DNA of 64,000 nucleotides from Leifsonia poae. Lineage in GTDB: Bacteria > Actinomycetota > Actinomycetes > Actinomycetales > Microbacteriaceae. Positions 1-7,179 of the stretch are shown in pieces (position 1 is the first letter of the stretch; every line of letters starts with the position of its first letter). Made by a program: the position numbers and the translations under genes. The notes below the pieces were generated by a model that was not told the DNA's origin, ran no database searches, and saw nothing but the letters and a program-made list of their open reading frames with translations. Location of the stretch: contig NZ_BSEN01000015.1 in NCBI RefSeq assembly GCF_027921845.1, positions 927,907-991,906 of the forward strand, in the 5' to 3' direction.

Positions 1-247
1 CTTCGATCGGTTCTCTGATGGCGAGGCCGAGTACACGCGCGGTGATCACCAGCCGTTGCCCCGCAGCGACACGTTCAGCGGAATCGACGGTGAACCCGCT
101 CTCGGTCTTCACTCGCCAGTGCAGCACGTCGGTGCTCGCTCGCTCCCAGACGGCGGGGCCGGAGCCGATGACGGCCGACACCTCCGACCGCCGATAGCAG
201 GGATCCGTCGCCGGCCAGACGTCGATCTCCGGCGCCGTCATCCCCAT
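1..247 (-). CDS. DUF1990 family protein (partial, C-terminus off the window)
   Basis: The first 82 codons of a minus-strand gene are present and the rest lies beyond the left edge. The translated start reads MGMTAPEIDVWPATDPCYRR and continues with the patterns IGSGPAVWERAS, VLHWRVKTESGF and LVITARVLGLAIREP, which resemble the N-terminal half of DUF1990 proteins (about 160-200 residues, function unknown). The start at 247 is chosen because a GGAGGG ribosome-binding site lies six bases upstream; a second in-frame ATG occurs two codons later. The family match is from memory of the motif pattern. Confidence 0.7.
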   Translation of the reverse strand, partial: MGMTAPEIDVWPATDPCYRRSEVSAVIGSGPAVWERASTDVLHWRVKTESGFTVDSAERVAAGQRLVITARVLGLAIREPIE

Positions 248-429
248 GTCCGCCCTCCAAGCCGTCGGAGCGAGAGTATCAACCGCGCAGGGGCCGATTC
301 ACCGACGACCACCCCCGAGCGACGACGTGCGGAAATCCGCGGCGAAGAACGCGATAGCCCCTAGGGTGTGCTCAGGCACATGGACGCGAGCGCTGTCTGG
401 ATCGGCAGCGCAGCGGAGAAGGGGGCATT

Positions 430-1140
430 GTGGCGCGGAACGTCAGTCGACTCAAGCAGTTCGCGACGGCAGCGGCGACGCTCGCTGCGGTCGGCCTGCT
501 CGTCGGCTGCGCCGCCACGGCCTCCGCGCATCCGGATGCTCGTTCAACGGCGACGCCGACGCCCGAGGCCGTCACCGTGCCGATGCCCGATCTCGGCCCC
601 TCGCCGGCACCGGCTCCGCAGACCGCTGCCCAGACGGAGCAGTTGAGGATCGCACGCGCGGATGAGGCGTGGAAACAGCTTGTGCAGCAGTACCCCTCGG
701 CGGTTCGCCCCCAGGTGACGTTCGACGGCTACATCTCGGACGCGACCGAGATGGACGTGATGACACAGTGCTACACGGAGCAGAAGGTTCCCATCGCACT
801 CGGCTATCCGGCCGGCGCGCAGAAGGGCGACAAAGCCACCAGCGTCGGCGCGGAGACGACCAACGAGCAGGAGGCGATCGGCGCCTACGTGTGCAACGTC
901 GAGCATCCGTACCCGCCCACGTCACCAATGACACAGCAGCAGCTGGGCTGGCTCTACGACTACCTGACCCGGTTCCTGGCTCCGTGCTACCAGGCCAACG
1001 GCATCGCCAACCCTCCGGCGCCGTCTCGCGCCGACTTCATCGCGAAGTGGCCGCACCAGAACTGGTTCCCGAGCGACGGCGGTCTCATGGACGGCCCGAG
1101 GGCCGCGGCCATCGTCAAGGCATGCCCGTCGCCGAAATGA
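430..1140 (+). CDS. putative secreted lipoprotein
   Basis: A 236-residue protein starting at GTG, with a purine-rich ribosome-binding site (GGAGAAGGGGG) just upstream. It has a basic N-terminus, a hydrophobic stretch around residues 11-25 and a lipobox ending LLVGC, so Cys27 is the expected lipidated residue after signal peptidase II cleavage. A Thr/Pro/Ala-rich linker follows, typical of surface-tethered actinobacterial lipoproteins, then a globular part with three further cysteines that could form a disulfide outside the cell. I do not recognise the domain, and no function can be assigned. It appears monocistronic; the next gene is convergent. Confidence 0.8.
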   Translation: MARNVSRLKQFATAAATLAAVGLLVGCAATASAHPDARSTATPTPEAVTVPMPDLGPSPAPAPQTAAQTEQLRIARADEAWKQLVQQYPSAVRPQVTFDGYISDATEMDVMTQCYTEQKVPIALGYPAGAQKGDKATSVGAETTNEQEAIGAYVCNVEHPYPPTSPMTQQQLGWLYDYLTRFLAPCYQANGIANPPAPSRADFIAKWPHQNWFPSDGGLMDGPRAAAIVKACPSPK

Positions 1141-1261
1141 TCTGGGCGCGGCTACGGTCGTGCCCCGCTGCGCCAAGCAGAAACGGGCACTGCGCGGGGC
1201 GACAAGACGTAGCGGGAGAAGCGCACGCCACCAGGGCTGCTGGCGGCCGCAGCACGGCGAC

Positions 1262-2158
1262 TCACACGACGCGCTCGCGCAGGAACACCCCGATCCGCTC
1301 CGTCGCCTCTGCCGCCTCCGGGGTGCCGAGCATCAGCTGGTACACGTGCGGTAGTCCGTCACCGACCTCGAAGCGTACGTCGCCGCCCGCGTCCGTCGCC
1401 GCGCGCGCCAAGCGTTCCGCGTCGCTGAAGAGGAGGTCGGCCGTCCCCACCTGCACCAGCAGCGGCGGGAGGCCGGCGAGGGACGCGAACAGGGGCGACG
1501 CCAGCGGATTCCGAGGGTCGGCCCCCGCCAGGTAGTCGGACGCCAGCCGGCTGAGCAGTTGCGGGGTCGATATCGGATCCTCGTCGACGCGGTCTGTCAT
1601 CGATGCACCCGAGCTCGTCAGATCCACGGTCGGCGACAGCAGCACGCCGGCGGCCGGCAAGTCCTCGCCGGCGTCCCGGGTGGCCACGAGCAGCGCAACC
1701 GCCAGCCCGCCACCGGCGGAGTCACCGGCCACCGCGAGCGATCGCGCCGCAGTTCGCCGGCGAAGCCAGCGCCACACGGCCAGCACGTCGTCGATGGCCG
1801 CAGGAAACGGATGCTCGGGCGCGAGCCGGTACTCGGGGAACAGCACCCGCATCCGGGCCGCCCTGCCCAGGCGCGCCGCCAGCTCGCCGTCGCTGCGCAG
1901 CGACCCGAACTGATAGCCGCCGCCGTGCAGAAAGAGGAGCGCGCGTCTGCCGTCGACCCCTGGCGCGTCCAGCCAATGCGCCACCACGCCCGCGGCGTCC
2001 ACAGCGGTGACCACGACATCGTCGGGCACCGGATGCGCGGATCCGGCCGGCTCGAAGCCCGCGCGTGTCTCCGTGAGCGATTCGGCCGGCTCGTTTGCAC
2101 TCGCCCGCTGGCGCTCTCTCAACGCCTCCATCACATCCAGCATCGCCCGACTCGGCAT
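1262..2158 (-). CDS. alpha/beta hydrolase of the HSL (hormone-sensitive lipase-like) family
   Basis: A 298-residue cytoplasmic esterase-type enzyme. It shows the oxyanion-hole HGGG motif at residues 78-81 and the nucleophile elbow GDSAGG with Ser147, both characteristic of HSL-family carboxylesterases. The acid residue probably lies in TADLLFSDAERL and the catalytic His in GLPHVYQ near the C-terminus. The length matches the family (about 300). The substrate is unknown; small acyl esters are usual. A GGAGAC ribosome-binding site precedes the ATG. It lies 30 bases downstream of nothing on its own strand and is followed by convergent gene 430-1140, so it is probably transcribed alone. Confidence 0.85.
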   Translation of the reverse strand: MPSRAMLDVMEALRERQRASANEPAESLTETRAGFEPAGSAHPVPDDVVVTAVDAAGVVAHWLDAPGVDGRRALLFLHGGGYQFGSLRSDGELAARLGRAARMRVLFPEYRLAPEHPFPAAIDDVLAVWRWLRRRTAARSLAVAGDSAGGGLAVALLVATRDAGEDLPAAGVLLSPTVDLTSSGASMTDRVDEDPISTPQLLSRLASDYLAGADPRNPLASPLFASLAGLPPLLVQVGTADLLFSDAERLARAATDAGGDVRFEVGDGLPHVYQLMLGTPEAAEATERIGVFLRERVV

Positions 2159-2188
2159 GTCGAACCGTCTCCGGCCTCCCGCGTCGGC

Positions 2189-2710
2189 CTAGCCGGCGGC
2201 CGGCAGTGCCGCCGGGAGCACCTCGCTCACCCGGCCGGTGTCCAGATGGAAGATGAATCCTCTGACCGCCACATCCGCCGCGATCCACGGATGCGAGCGG
2301 GCCTTCTGCATCTGCTCCAACGTGTTCTGTTCCGTGTCGGTGAAGCTGTAGAACTTCGCCGGCGCGATCGGAGACACCCCCGTCTCGTTCCGGAGCCGAT
2401 CCTCCAGTTCGTCGTCCGTGAACCGGAGCATGCCGCAGTCGTCGTGATTGATGATCATGATCTCGCGGGTGCCGAGCACTCTGGTCGAGATCACGAGGGA
2501 GCGGATCGAGTCGTCGTCGATGACCGTGCCCACATTCCTGATCATGTCGACATCGGCGTCGGCCAGCCCCAGTAGGCGCACGATGCCGGACAGGCGCGGA
2601 TCCGCGCAGGTGACGATCGCGATCTTGGGAGAGGGAGGTCCGCCCGGGCCGGGATCGTAACCACCGGCGATCGTCGCATTGGCGTTCAGCGCCTCATCGA
2701 TGAGACTCAT
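2189..2710 (-). CDS. beta-class carbonic anhydrase
   Basis: A 173-residue protein with the beta-carbonic anhydrase zinc site: Cys35-x-Asp37-x-Arg39 (CADPR), then His89 and Cys92 in NHDDC. The signature MIRNVGTVIDDDSIRSL is also typical. These enzymes interconvert CO2 and bicarbonate in the cytoplasm and supply bicarbonate to carboxylases. The short length and lack of an N-terminal extension match the small actinobacterial type (like Rv1284). The start at 2710 is fixed by a strong AGGAGG box nine bases upstream; the frame stays open much further upstream, but that extension has no family similarity and looks like non-coding high-GC sequence. Confidence 0.92.
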   Translation of the reverse strand: MSLIDEALNANATIAGGYDPGPGGPPSPKIAIVTCADPRLSGIVRLLGLADADVDMIRNVGTVIDDDSIRSLVISTRVLGTREIMIINHDDCGMLRFTDDELEDRLRNETGVSPIAPAKFYSFTDTEQNTLEQMQKARSHPWIAADVAVRGFIFHLDTGRVSEVLPAALPAAG

Positions 2711-2965
2711 GGTCGCATTCCTCCTGTCTGCACGGGCTACGCGCGTGGATGCTCTCGGCTGCGGCAGCTGCTGTGACCCAAGCGCGACTCTATGTCCGCC
2801 GGTAGGTCGACCGGAACGCGGGGTTCCCCCCATCTCACCGGCCGCGCCACCCTGTTCGTGAGGGAAGTCCGACACGTCGTTCTCCGCACAGCACACCGCT
2901 CTTGCGGCCCCAGCTGCAGCGGTGGGACCATGAGGGGTTGAGACCGACCGGAAGGACGGGCAACA
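2711..2965. other. intergenic region, divergent promoters expected
   Basis: This 255-base gap lies between the minus-strand carbonic anhydrase and a plus-strand operon. It must carry promoters for both directions. Apart from the carbonic anhydrase ribosome-binding site I see no convincing gene, hairpin or operator. Open frames here are short and lack ribosome-binding sites. Confidence 0.5.
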
Positions 2966-3187
2966 GTGACCCGTCGACCGGGCGAACCAGCAGACGACAG
3001 CAGCGATCGGGCGGAACAGCGCCTTCAGCAGTTCATCGCTGCGCACGCAGACGTTCCTGCTGACGATGAGGCTACGTCGGGTGAGGAATCGAACGGTCAC
3101 GAAGCCGACCGCGCGACCGGCACCACGCCGGTCGACCCGCGTGCCACGGGCACGCACTCCGCGAACCCTCCCGGGAGTTCGAGCTGA
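2966..3187 (+). CDS. small hydrophilic hypothetical protein
   Basis: A possible 73-residue protein starting at GTG, with AAGGA about ten bases upstream. It is rich in Asp, Glu, Ser, Thr and Pro, has no membrane segment and is probably mostly disordered; residues 14-27 (SDRAEQRLQQFIAA) could form a short amphipathic helix. It sits 46 bases ahead of the large beta-propeller gene in the same direction and may be the first gene of that operon. I recognise no family, and in high-GC DNA a frame this short can occur by chance, so confidence is moderate. Confidence 0.4.
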   Translation: MTRRPGEPADDSSDRAEQRLQQFIAAHADVPADDEATSGEESNGHEADRATGTTPVDPRATGTHSANPPGSSS

Positions 3188-3233
3188 GCATGTGACCGGC
3201 GCTGCCGGACGCTTCTCCAGGAGGTGAGCGTAC

Positions 3234-5816
3234 GTGCACGGACCAGAAGGCACGACGACCGCGGCCGCAACGACGACCGCAGCGAAACCACCCCGACCAC
3301 CCGGCGGCAAAGCACTGCTGCGGCTGATCGAGACGCTGGCCAAGGCGGGGCTCGACGATGTCGCGCGGCAGACCGTCGCGGATGCCGTCAGCGAGCGCGC
3401 GCCCGCCGTTCTCGCTCTCGCTCCCGAGCTGAACGCCGCGCCGGCACCGCGCAGCACGCGAGGCCGAGGGCGCGCCAGGACCCCCGCCCCCGAGGCCGCG
3501 GAACCCGGCGCGACAGCAGCCGAAGCCGCGCGCGCGTATGCCGAGGACTCGGCCGCTGCGGCGCTCCTGCTCGGGCCCCCCACCAGGACCGGCCCGCAAT
3601 GGCGCCCGCTCGGACCGGCGACCATCACCAACGGCCAGACCTACGGCGCGAGCAGGATCAACGTCAGCGGACGCGCGTCCGCACTCGCCGTCGATCCGGC
3701 GCGCCCCGATCACGTGCTCGTCGGAGCCGCGAACGGCGGCGTCTGGGAGACCTCGAACGGCGGCGACAGCTGGGCGCCCCGCACCGACTACGCGGCCACA
3801 ACGACCGTCGGGGCTCTTGCGTTCGACCCCTCGAACCCGTCTCTGGTCTATTGCGGCACCGGCGAGGGCGACTGGTGGTCGTGGCTCGGGAACGGCGTGC
3901 TTCGCTCGACCGATGGCGGAACGAACTGGACGCCACTCGCGACCAACCCGTTCGTCGGCCAGGGGTTCCACAGCCTCGTCGTCGACCCGTCGACACCCAC
4001 CAGGCTCTTCGCCGGGACCACGGGCGGACTGTACATCTCGACCGACAGCGGTGTGACCTGGACGCAGAGCCGCTTTCAGCGCACCTGGTCGATCTCGGTG
4101 TCGCCGACCGGCGGCGAACTGCTCGCAGGATGTGCGGACGGCGCGTTCTCGAGTACCGACAGCGGCGCGACGTGGAATCCGATCACGCTGCCCGGCGCAC
4201 CGGCGAGCTACCAGCGCGTCGCCGTCTCGATCGCGCCCTCCTCCCCGACGGTCGCGTATGTCTGGGCGGCCGACAACGCGTCGCCCTCGGCGGCCTACCT
4301 CTGGCGGCGCGCCCGCTCGCCGCGCGCCGTGCGGTGGACGCAGTTCCCTGCGCCGCCCGGGTCGAGCGGCGGTCAGGGCTGGTACGACTGGTACGTCGCG
4401 GCGTCACCGGACTCGGCGACCGAGGTCTACTGCGGTGAGATCCATCTGCACCGAGGCGACCTGACCGGGTCGACGTTCGCGTGGGAGAACATCTCCAGCA
4501 AGCCGGCCGGCGACTCCATTCACCCCGACCAGCACTCGATCGCCTTCTCCCCGCGCTCCGCCGCCACGCTCTACGCAGGCAGCGACGGCGGTGTCTTCCG
4601 CTCGGATGACCGGGGCGTCACCTGGCGCCACCGCAACAACGGTCTGGCGATCAGCGAGTACGAATACCTGGCGCACGACATCGGGTCGCCGCGCTGGCTC
4701 ATCGGAGGAACCCAGGACAACGGCACCAACCGGTACACCGGCTCGGCGACCTGGGAGCACGTGCAAGACGGCGACGGCGGCGACTGTGCGAGCAATCGCA
4801 CGAACTCCGACATCGTCTTCCACACGTTCCAGAACGGCTCGGCCGAACGGTCGACGACCAAGGGAGCCTGGGCGAGCTGGTCGAACATCACGCCGGCCCG
4901 GCCCGCCGGCGAGAGTTCGGGACTCTTCTACGTGCCGTTCGAGGCGAGCGAGTCGGGTGGCGACACGGTCGCGCTCGGCGGCGACGCACTCTACGTGTCG
5001 CGCGACAACGGGACGACCTGGACCAGGGTCGGCTATCCGGCCGGCGGCACCGCGAGCGCGATGCATGTTCCGGATCCGGACACCGTCGTCGTCGGCCTCA
5101 CCGGCGGCGGCCTGCTGGTCACCCGGTTCAGTGGCGGAGCCTGGGGCGCGTTCTCGAGCCTCACCACTCCGCGTGCCGGAGCCTGGGTGAGCGACATCCG
5201 GGCGGTGCCGGGAGGCTCGGGGCGGCTGTGGGCGACGAGCTCCAGTCGCGGCGGCGGGCGTGTCTTCCGATCGTCGGACGGCGGCACGACGTGGACCGAC
5301 TGCTCCGCCGGACTCCCCAACCTCGGGATCAATGCGATCGCGGTGGATCCGGCGAATCCGTCACGCGTCTGGGTCGCCGCCGACCTCGGCGTCTACCAGA
5401 GTCAGGACGCCGGAGCGACGTGGAGCCCCTTCGCCTCCAGCCTCCCCAACGCCTACATCGGTGACCTGATATTCCATCCGCACGCGCGGGTGCTGCGCGC
5501 AGCGACCCGCAATCGCGGCGTCTGGGAGATCCCGGTCGACGGCTGGCCGACCTCGCCGACCTGCGGAGTGCAGTGGACGGGAACGCTCGCCCCACACGCA
5601 TCAGGCCGCTGGTTCACGTTCAATTGGCCCGCCGCCTGGCACGTCATCTGGACGGCGATGCCGACGGTCATCACGCCCGGCGGCCCGCAGCTGTCCTACT
5701 CGACCCAGGTGGAGCGCGCGAGCTCCGAGTTCGCCACCTACTGGATCACCGTGCGGAACCTCAGCAACGCGCCCGTCACGTTCGAGGGCCGCTTCGAGAT
5801 CTTGAGCTTGTACTGA
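3234..5816 (+). CDS. BNR/Asp-box beta-propeller protein with C-terminal repeated domain
   Basis: An 860-residue protein starting at GTG behind a strong AGGAGG box. Residues 1-115 are Ala/Pro/Thr-rich with one predicted helix and no signal peptide. Residues of about 120-775 carry at least seven Asp-box motifs of the form S-x-D-x-G-x-T-W (STDGGTNW, STDSGVTW, STDSGATW, SDDRGVTW, SRDNGTTW, SSDGGTTW, SQDAGATW), as in sortilin/sialidase-type beta-propellers. No sialidase catalytic Arg triad is obvious, so a binding or scaffold role is likelier than sialidase activity. Residues 779-857 form a separate Trp-rich domain that is repeated as the whole of the next gene. It heads an operon of small proteins. 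Function unknown; the lack of a Sec signal makes its location unclear. Confidence 0.85.
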   Translation: MHGPEGTTTAAATTTAAKPPRPPGGKALLRLIETLAKAGLDDVARQTVADAVSERAPAVLALAPELNAAPAPRSTRGRGRARTPAPEAAEPGATAAEAARAYAEDSAAAALLLGPPTRTGPQWRPLGPATITNGQTYGASRINVSGRASALAVDPARPDHVLVGAANGGVWETSNGGDSWAPRTDYAATTTVGALAFDPSNPSLVYCGTGEGDWWSWLGNGVLRSTDGGTNWTPLATNPFVGQGFHSLVVDPSTPTRLFAGTTGGLYISTDSGVTWTQSRFQRTWSISVSPTGGELLAGCADGAFSSTDSGATWNPITLPGAPASYQRVAVSIAPSSPTVAYVWAADNASPSAAYLWRRARSPRAVRWTQFPAPPGSSGGQGWYDWYVAASPDSATEVYCGEIHLHRGDLTGSTFAWENISSKPAGDSIHPDQHSIAFSPRSAATLYAGSDGGVFRSDDRGVTWRHRNNGLAISEYEYLAHDIGSPRWLIGGTQDNGTNRYTGSATWEHVQDGDGGDCASNRTNSDIVFHTFQNGSAERSTTKGAWASWSNITPARPAGESSGLFYVPFEASESGGDTVALGGDALYVSRDNGTTWTRVGYPAGGTASAMHVPDPDTVVVGLTGGGLLVTRFSGGAWGAFSSLTTPRAGAWVSDIRAVPGGSGRLWATSSSRGGGRVFRSSDGGTTWTDCSAGLPNLGINAIAVDPANPSRVWVAADLGVYQSQDAGATWSPFASSLPNAYIGDLIFHPHARVLRAATRNRGVWEIPVDGWPTSPTCGVQWTGTLAPHASGRWFTFNWPAAWHVIWTAMPTVITPGGPQLSYSTQVERASSEFATYWITVRNLSNAPVTFEGRFEILSLY

Positions 5817-5831
5817 GAGGGAGAACAGATC

Positions 5832-6086
5832 ATGTGGACGAACGTTCAATTCACCGGCACCCTCGCCGCCGGTGCCTCGGGCAGCTGGTACACGTGGGGC
5901 TGGCCTCCGGCGTGGCATGTCGTCTGGTACCTGATGCCCACCACACCGAAGCCGGGTGCGCCCCAGGTCGACTGGACCATCCAGGTCGAGCGGGGCGCGA
6001 CCGATCAGTGCACCTACTGGATCGTTGCACGCAACCTCACCACGACGCCTCTCACCTTCGAGGGCCGTTATGCCGTTCTGAACTGA
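5832..6086 (+). CDS. free-standing copy of the propeller protein's C-terminal domain
   Basis: An 84-residue protein 15 bases downstream of the propeller gene, with GAGGGAGAACAG as ribosome-binding site. Residues 5-83 align without gaps to residues 779-857 of the neighbour; by hand count 44 of 79 positions are identical, including the blocks TGTLA, AWHV, MPT, QVER, YWI and TFEGR. Six tryptophans and the alternating pattern suggest a small beta-sandwich. I do not know a named family for it. A tandem arrangement of an attached and a detached copy suggests that the domain oligomerises or that the free copy occupies the same partner. No signal peptide or membrane segment. Confidence 0.8.
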   Translation: MWTNVQFTGTLAAGASGSWYTWGWPPAWHVVWYLMPTTPKPGAPQVDWTIQVERGATDQCTYWIVARNLTTTPLTFEGRYAVLN

Positions 6087-6100
6087 AGGAGCGCACCATC

Positions 6101-6385
6101 ATGCACGTCAGCATCACGATCGACGACGGCGCACCCGATGCCGTCGAGGTGACGTCGGGTGATCACGGATCGGCTGCAGCCGACTCCGCACCCGCAGAAG
6201 TCCTCGCCCGTGCGGCGGCCGTCGGCGCGAAGTCGGCGGGAGCAGCACCGACGGGTCCTGGCGCAGCCGGGGCGACGGGCGACGTCCCGGCAGCGCCGGG
6301 GGCCGGAGATCGACCGGGCGTAGATGCCTCTGACCCCGGCGACGCGTTCTCCGCCGGTCCCGCCGTCCCGTTCGGAGGCGAGTGA
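6101..6385 (+). CDS. small Ala/Gly-rich hypothetical protein
   Basis: A 94-residue protein starting at ATG with AAGGAG nine bases upstream; the box overlaps the stop codon of the preceding gene, so the two are in one operon. The first 20 residues (MHVSITIDDGAPDAVEVTSG) could form a short beta-hairpin. The rest is Ala, Gly and Pro-rich and probably disordered, ending in GPAVPFGGE. No cysteine, no signal peptide and no membrane segment are visible. I do not recognise a family. Its tight placement between the Trp-rich domain protein and a membrane protein suggests it works with them. Confidence 0.6.
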   Translation: MHVSITIDDGAPDAVEVTSGDHGSAAADSAPAEVLARAAAVGAKSAGAAPTGPGAAGATGDVPAAPGAGDRPGVDASDPGDAFSAGPAVPFGGE

Positions 6386-6386
6386 G

Positions 6387-6626
6387 ATGCGCCGCCGACT
6401 CACCATCCGGATGTCCGTCGAAGGAGTCATCGCGCTGATCGCGGCGATCGTCGCGATCGTGACGCTCATCCAGCCGCAGTGGATCGAGCGGCTGACCGGT
6501 CTCGATCCCGATGAGGGCAGCGGCACGGCCGAGTGGCTCGTCGTCGCCGCGCTCGCGCTGATCGCCGTTGTCTTCGCCGTGCTCGCCGCGGTGACGGGAG
6601 CACGCCTCAGATCCGCCCGCGACTGA
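6387..6626 (+). CDS. small two-helix membrane protein
   Basis: A 79-residue protein starting at ATG one base after the previous stop codon; GGAGG lies eight bases upstream inside the end of that gene, so translation is probably coupled. It has two hydrophobic helices (about residues 13-29, VIALIAAIVAIVTLI, and 47-70, LVVAALALIAVVFAVLAAV) separated by a short acidic loop, with Arg-rich ends (MRRRLTIR and RLRSARD) that by the positive-inside rule place both termini in the cytoplasm. It ends the operon that starts near 2966 or 3234. It may be the membrane anchor of this system; function unknown. Confidence 0.65.
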   Translation: MRRRLTIRMSVEGVIALIAAIVAIVTLIQPQWIERLTGLDPDEGSGTAEWLVVAALALIAVVFAVLAAVTGARLRSARD

Positions 6627-6645
6627 CCACGGTCGACGCCGGTCG

Positions 6646-7179
6646 TCAGCTCCAGCCGTAGCGGCCCGCGAGCGCTGCCCGCACGACGTCGAAGCGCGCG
6701 CGCTCGAGCGCGGCCGCCTCGCGGCGCATCCCTCCCTGGTGCACGCGGAAGACCCGCTGCAGGTTCACATAGCTCGGGCGCCCCTGGCTGTCCCACGGTC
6801 CGCTGCCGATCGGCACGTATTCAGGGCGGCCCGGATGCGCCTGGCTGGTCAGCTGCACCGCGAGCACGGTGCCCGATCGCTCGCTCGCCACCACCAGCAC
6901 CGGACGGTCCTTGCCACGGCCGTCGGCCTCCTCGTACGGCACCCAGGTCCAGACGATCTCCCCCGGGTCCGCGTCGCCATCGGTGGACGGCGCATAGGCC
7001 GTGCGCACCGGACCGATGCGGTGCGGGTCGACCTCAGCGGTCGCGTCCCGCCCGCTGCGTCCCGGCTCGTCCCCCGCGAGCTGCGCCCGGGTCCCCGTCG
7101 TCGTCGACGCCGGTTTCGAGCTCGGCTTCGGGTCCGGGTTCGACCGGAAGAGGTTCGCCAGAGTGCGCAGGAGTCTCAT
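6646..7179 (-). CDS. type II toxin PemK/MazF-like protein
   Basis: A protein of about 177 residues whose C-terminal 115 residues fit the PemK/MazF fold: GEIVWTWVPYEEADGRGKDRPVLVV is the usual first strand and loop, followed by VQLTSQ and YVNLQRVFRV. MazF-family members are ribosome-independent mRNA endonucleases, but this extended actinobacterial subgroup usually has no antitoxin next to it, and none is visible here. Residues 1-60 are basic and disordered. The ATG at 7179 (a GTG at 7200 is also possible) lies inside the 3' end of the amt-like gene, giving a same-strand overlap of about 146 bases. A later start would remove the overlap but leaves no good start codon before the domain. Confidence 0.7.
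   Translation of the reverse strand: MRLLRTLANLFRSNPDPKPSSKPASTTTGTRAQLAGDEPGRSGRDATAEVDPHRIGPVRTAYAPSTDGDADPGEIVWTWVPYEEADGRGKDRPVLVVASERSGTVLAVQLTSQAHPGRPEYVPIGSGPWDSQGRPSYVNLQRVFRVHQGGMRREAAALERARFDVVRAALAGRYGWS

Noticed and set aside
2737..2931. Possible 64-codon minus-strand gene in the carbonic anhydrase upstream gap
   Set aside because: No ribosome-binding site, no recognisable pattern, Arg/Pro-rich composition; probably chance.
6646..7179. A complete toxin-antitoxin system
   Set aside because: Only the PemK/MazF-like protein is present; no antitoxin-like gene lies on either side, so no module is claimed.
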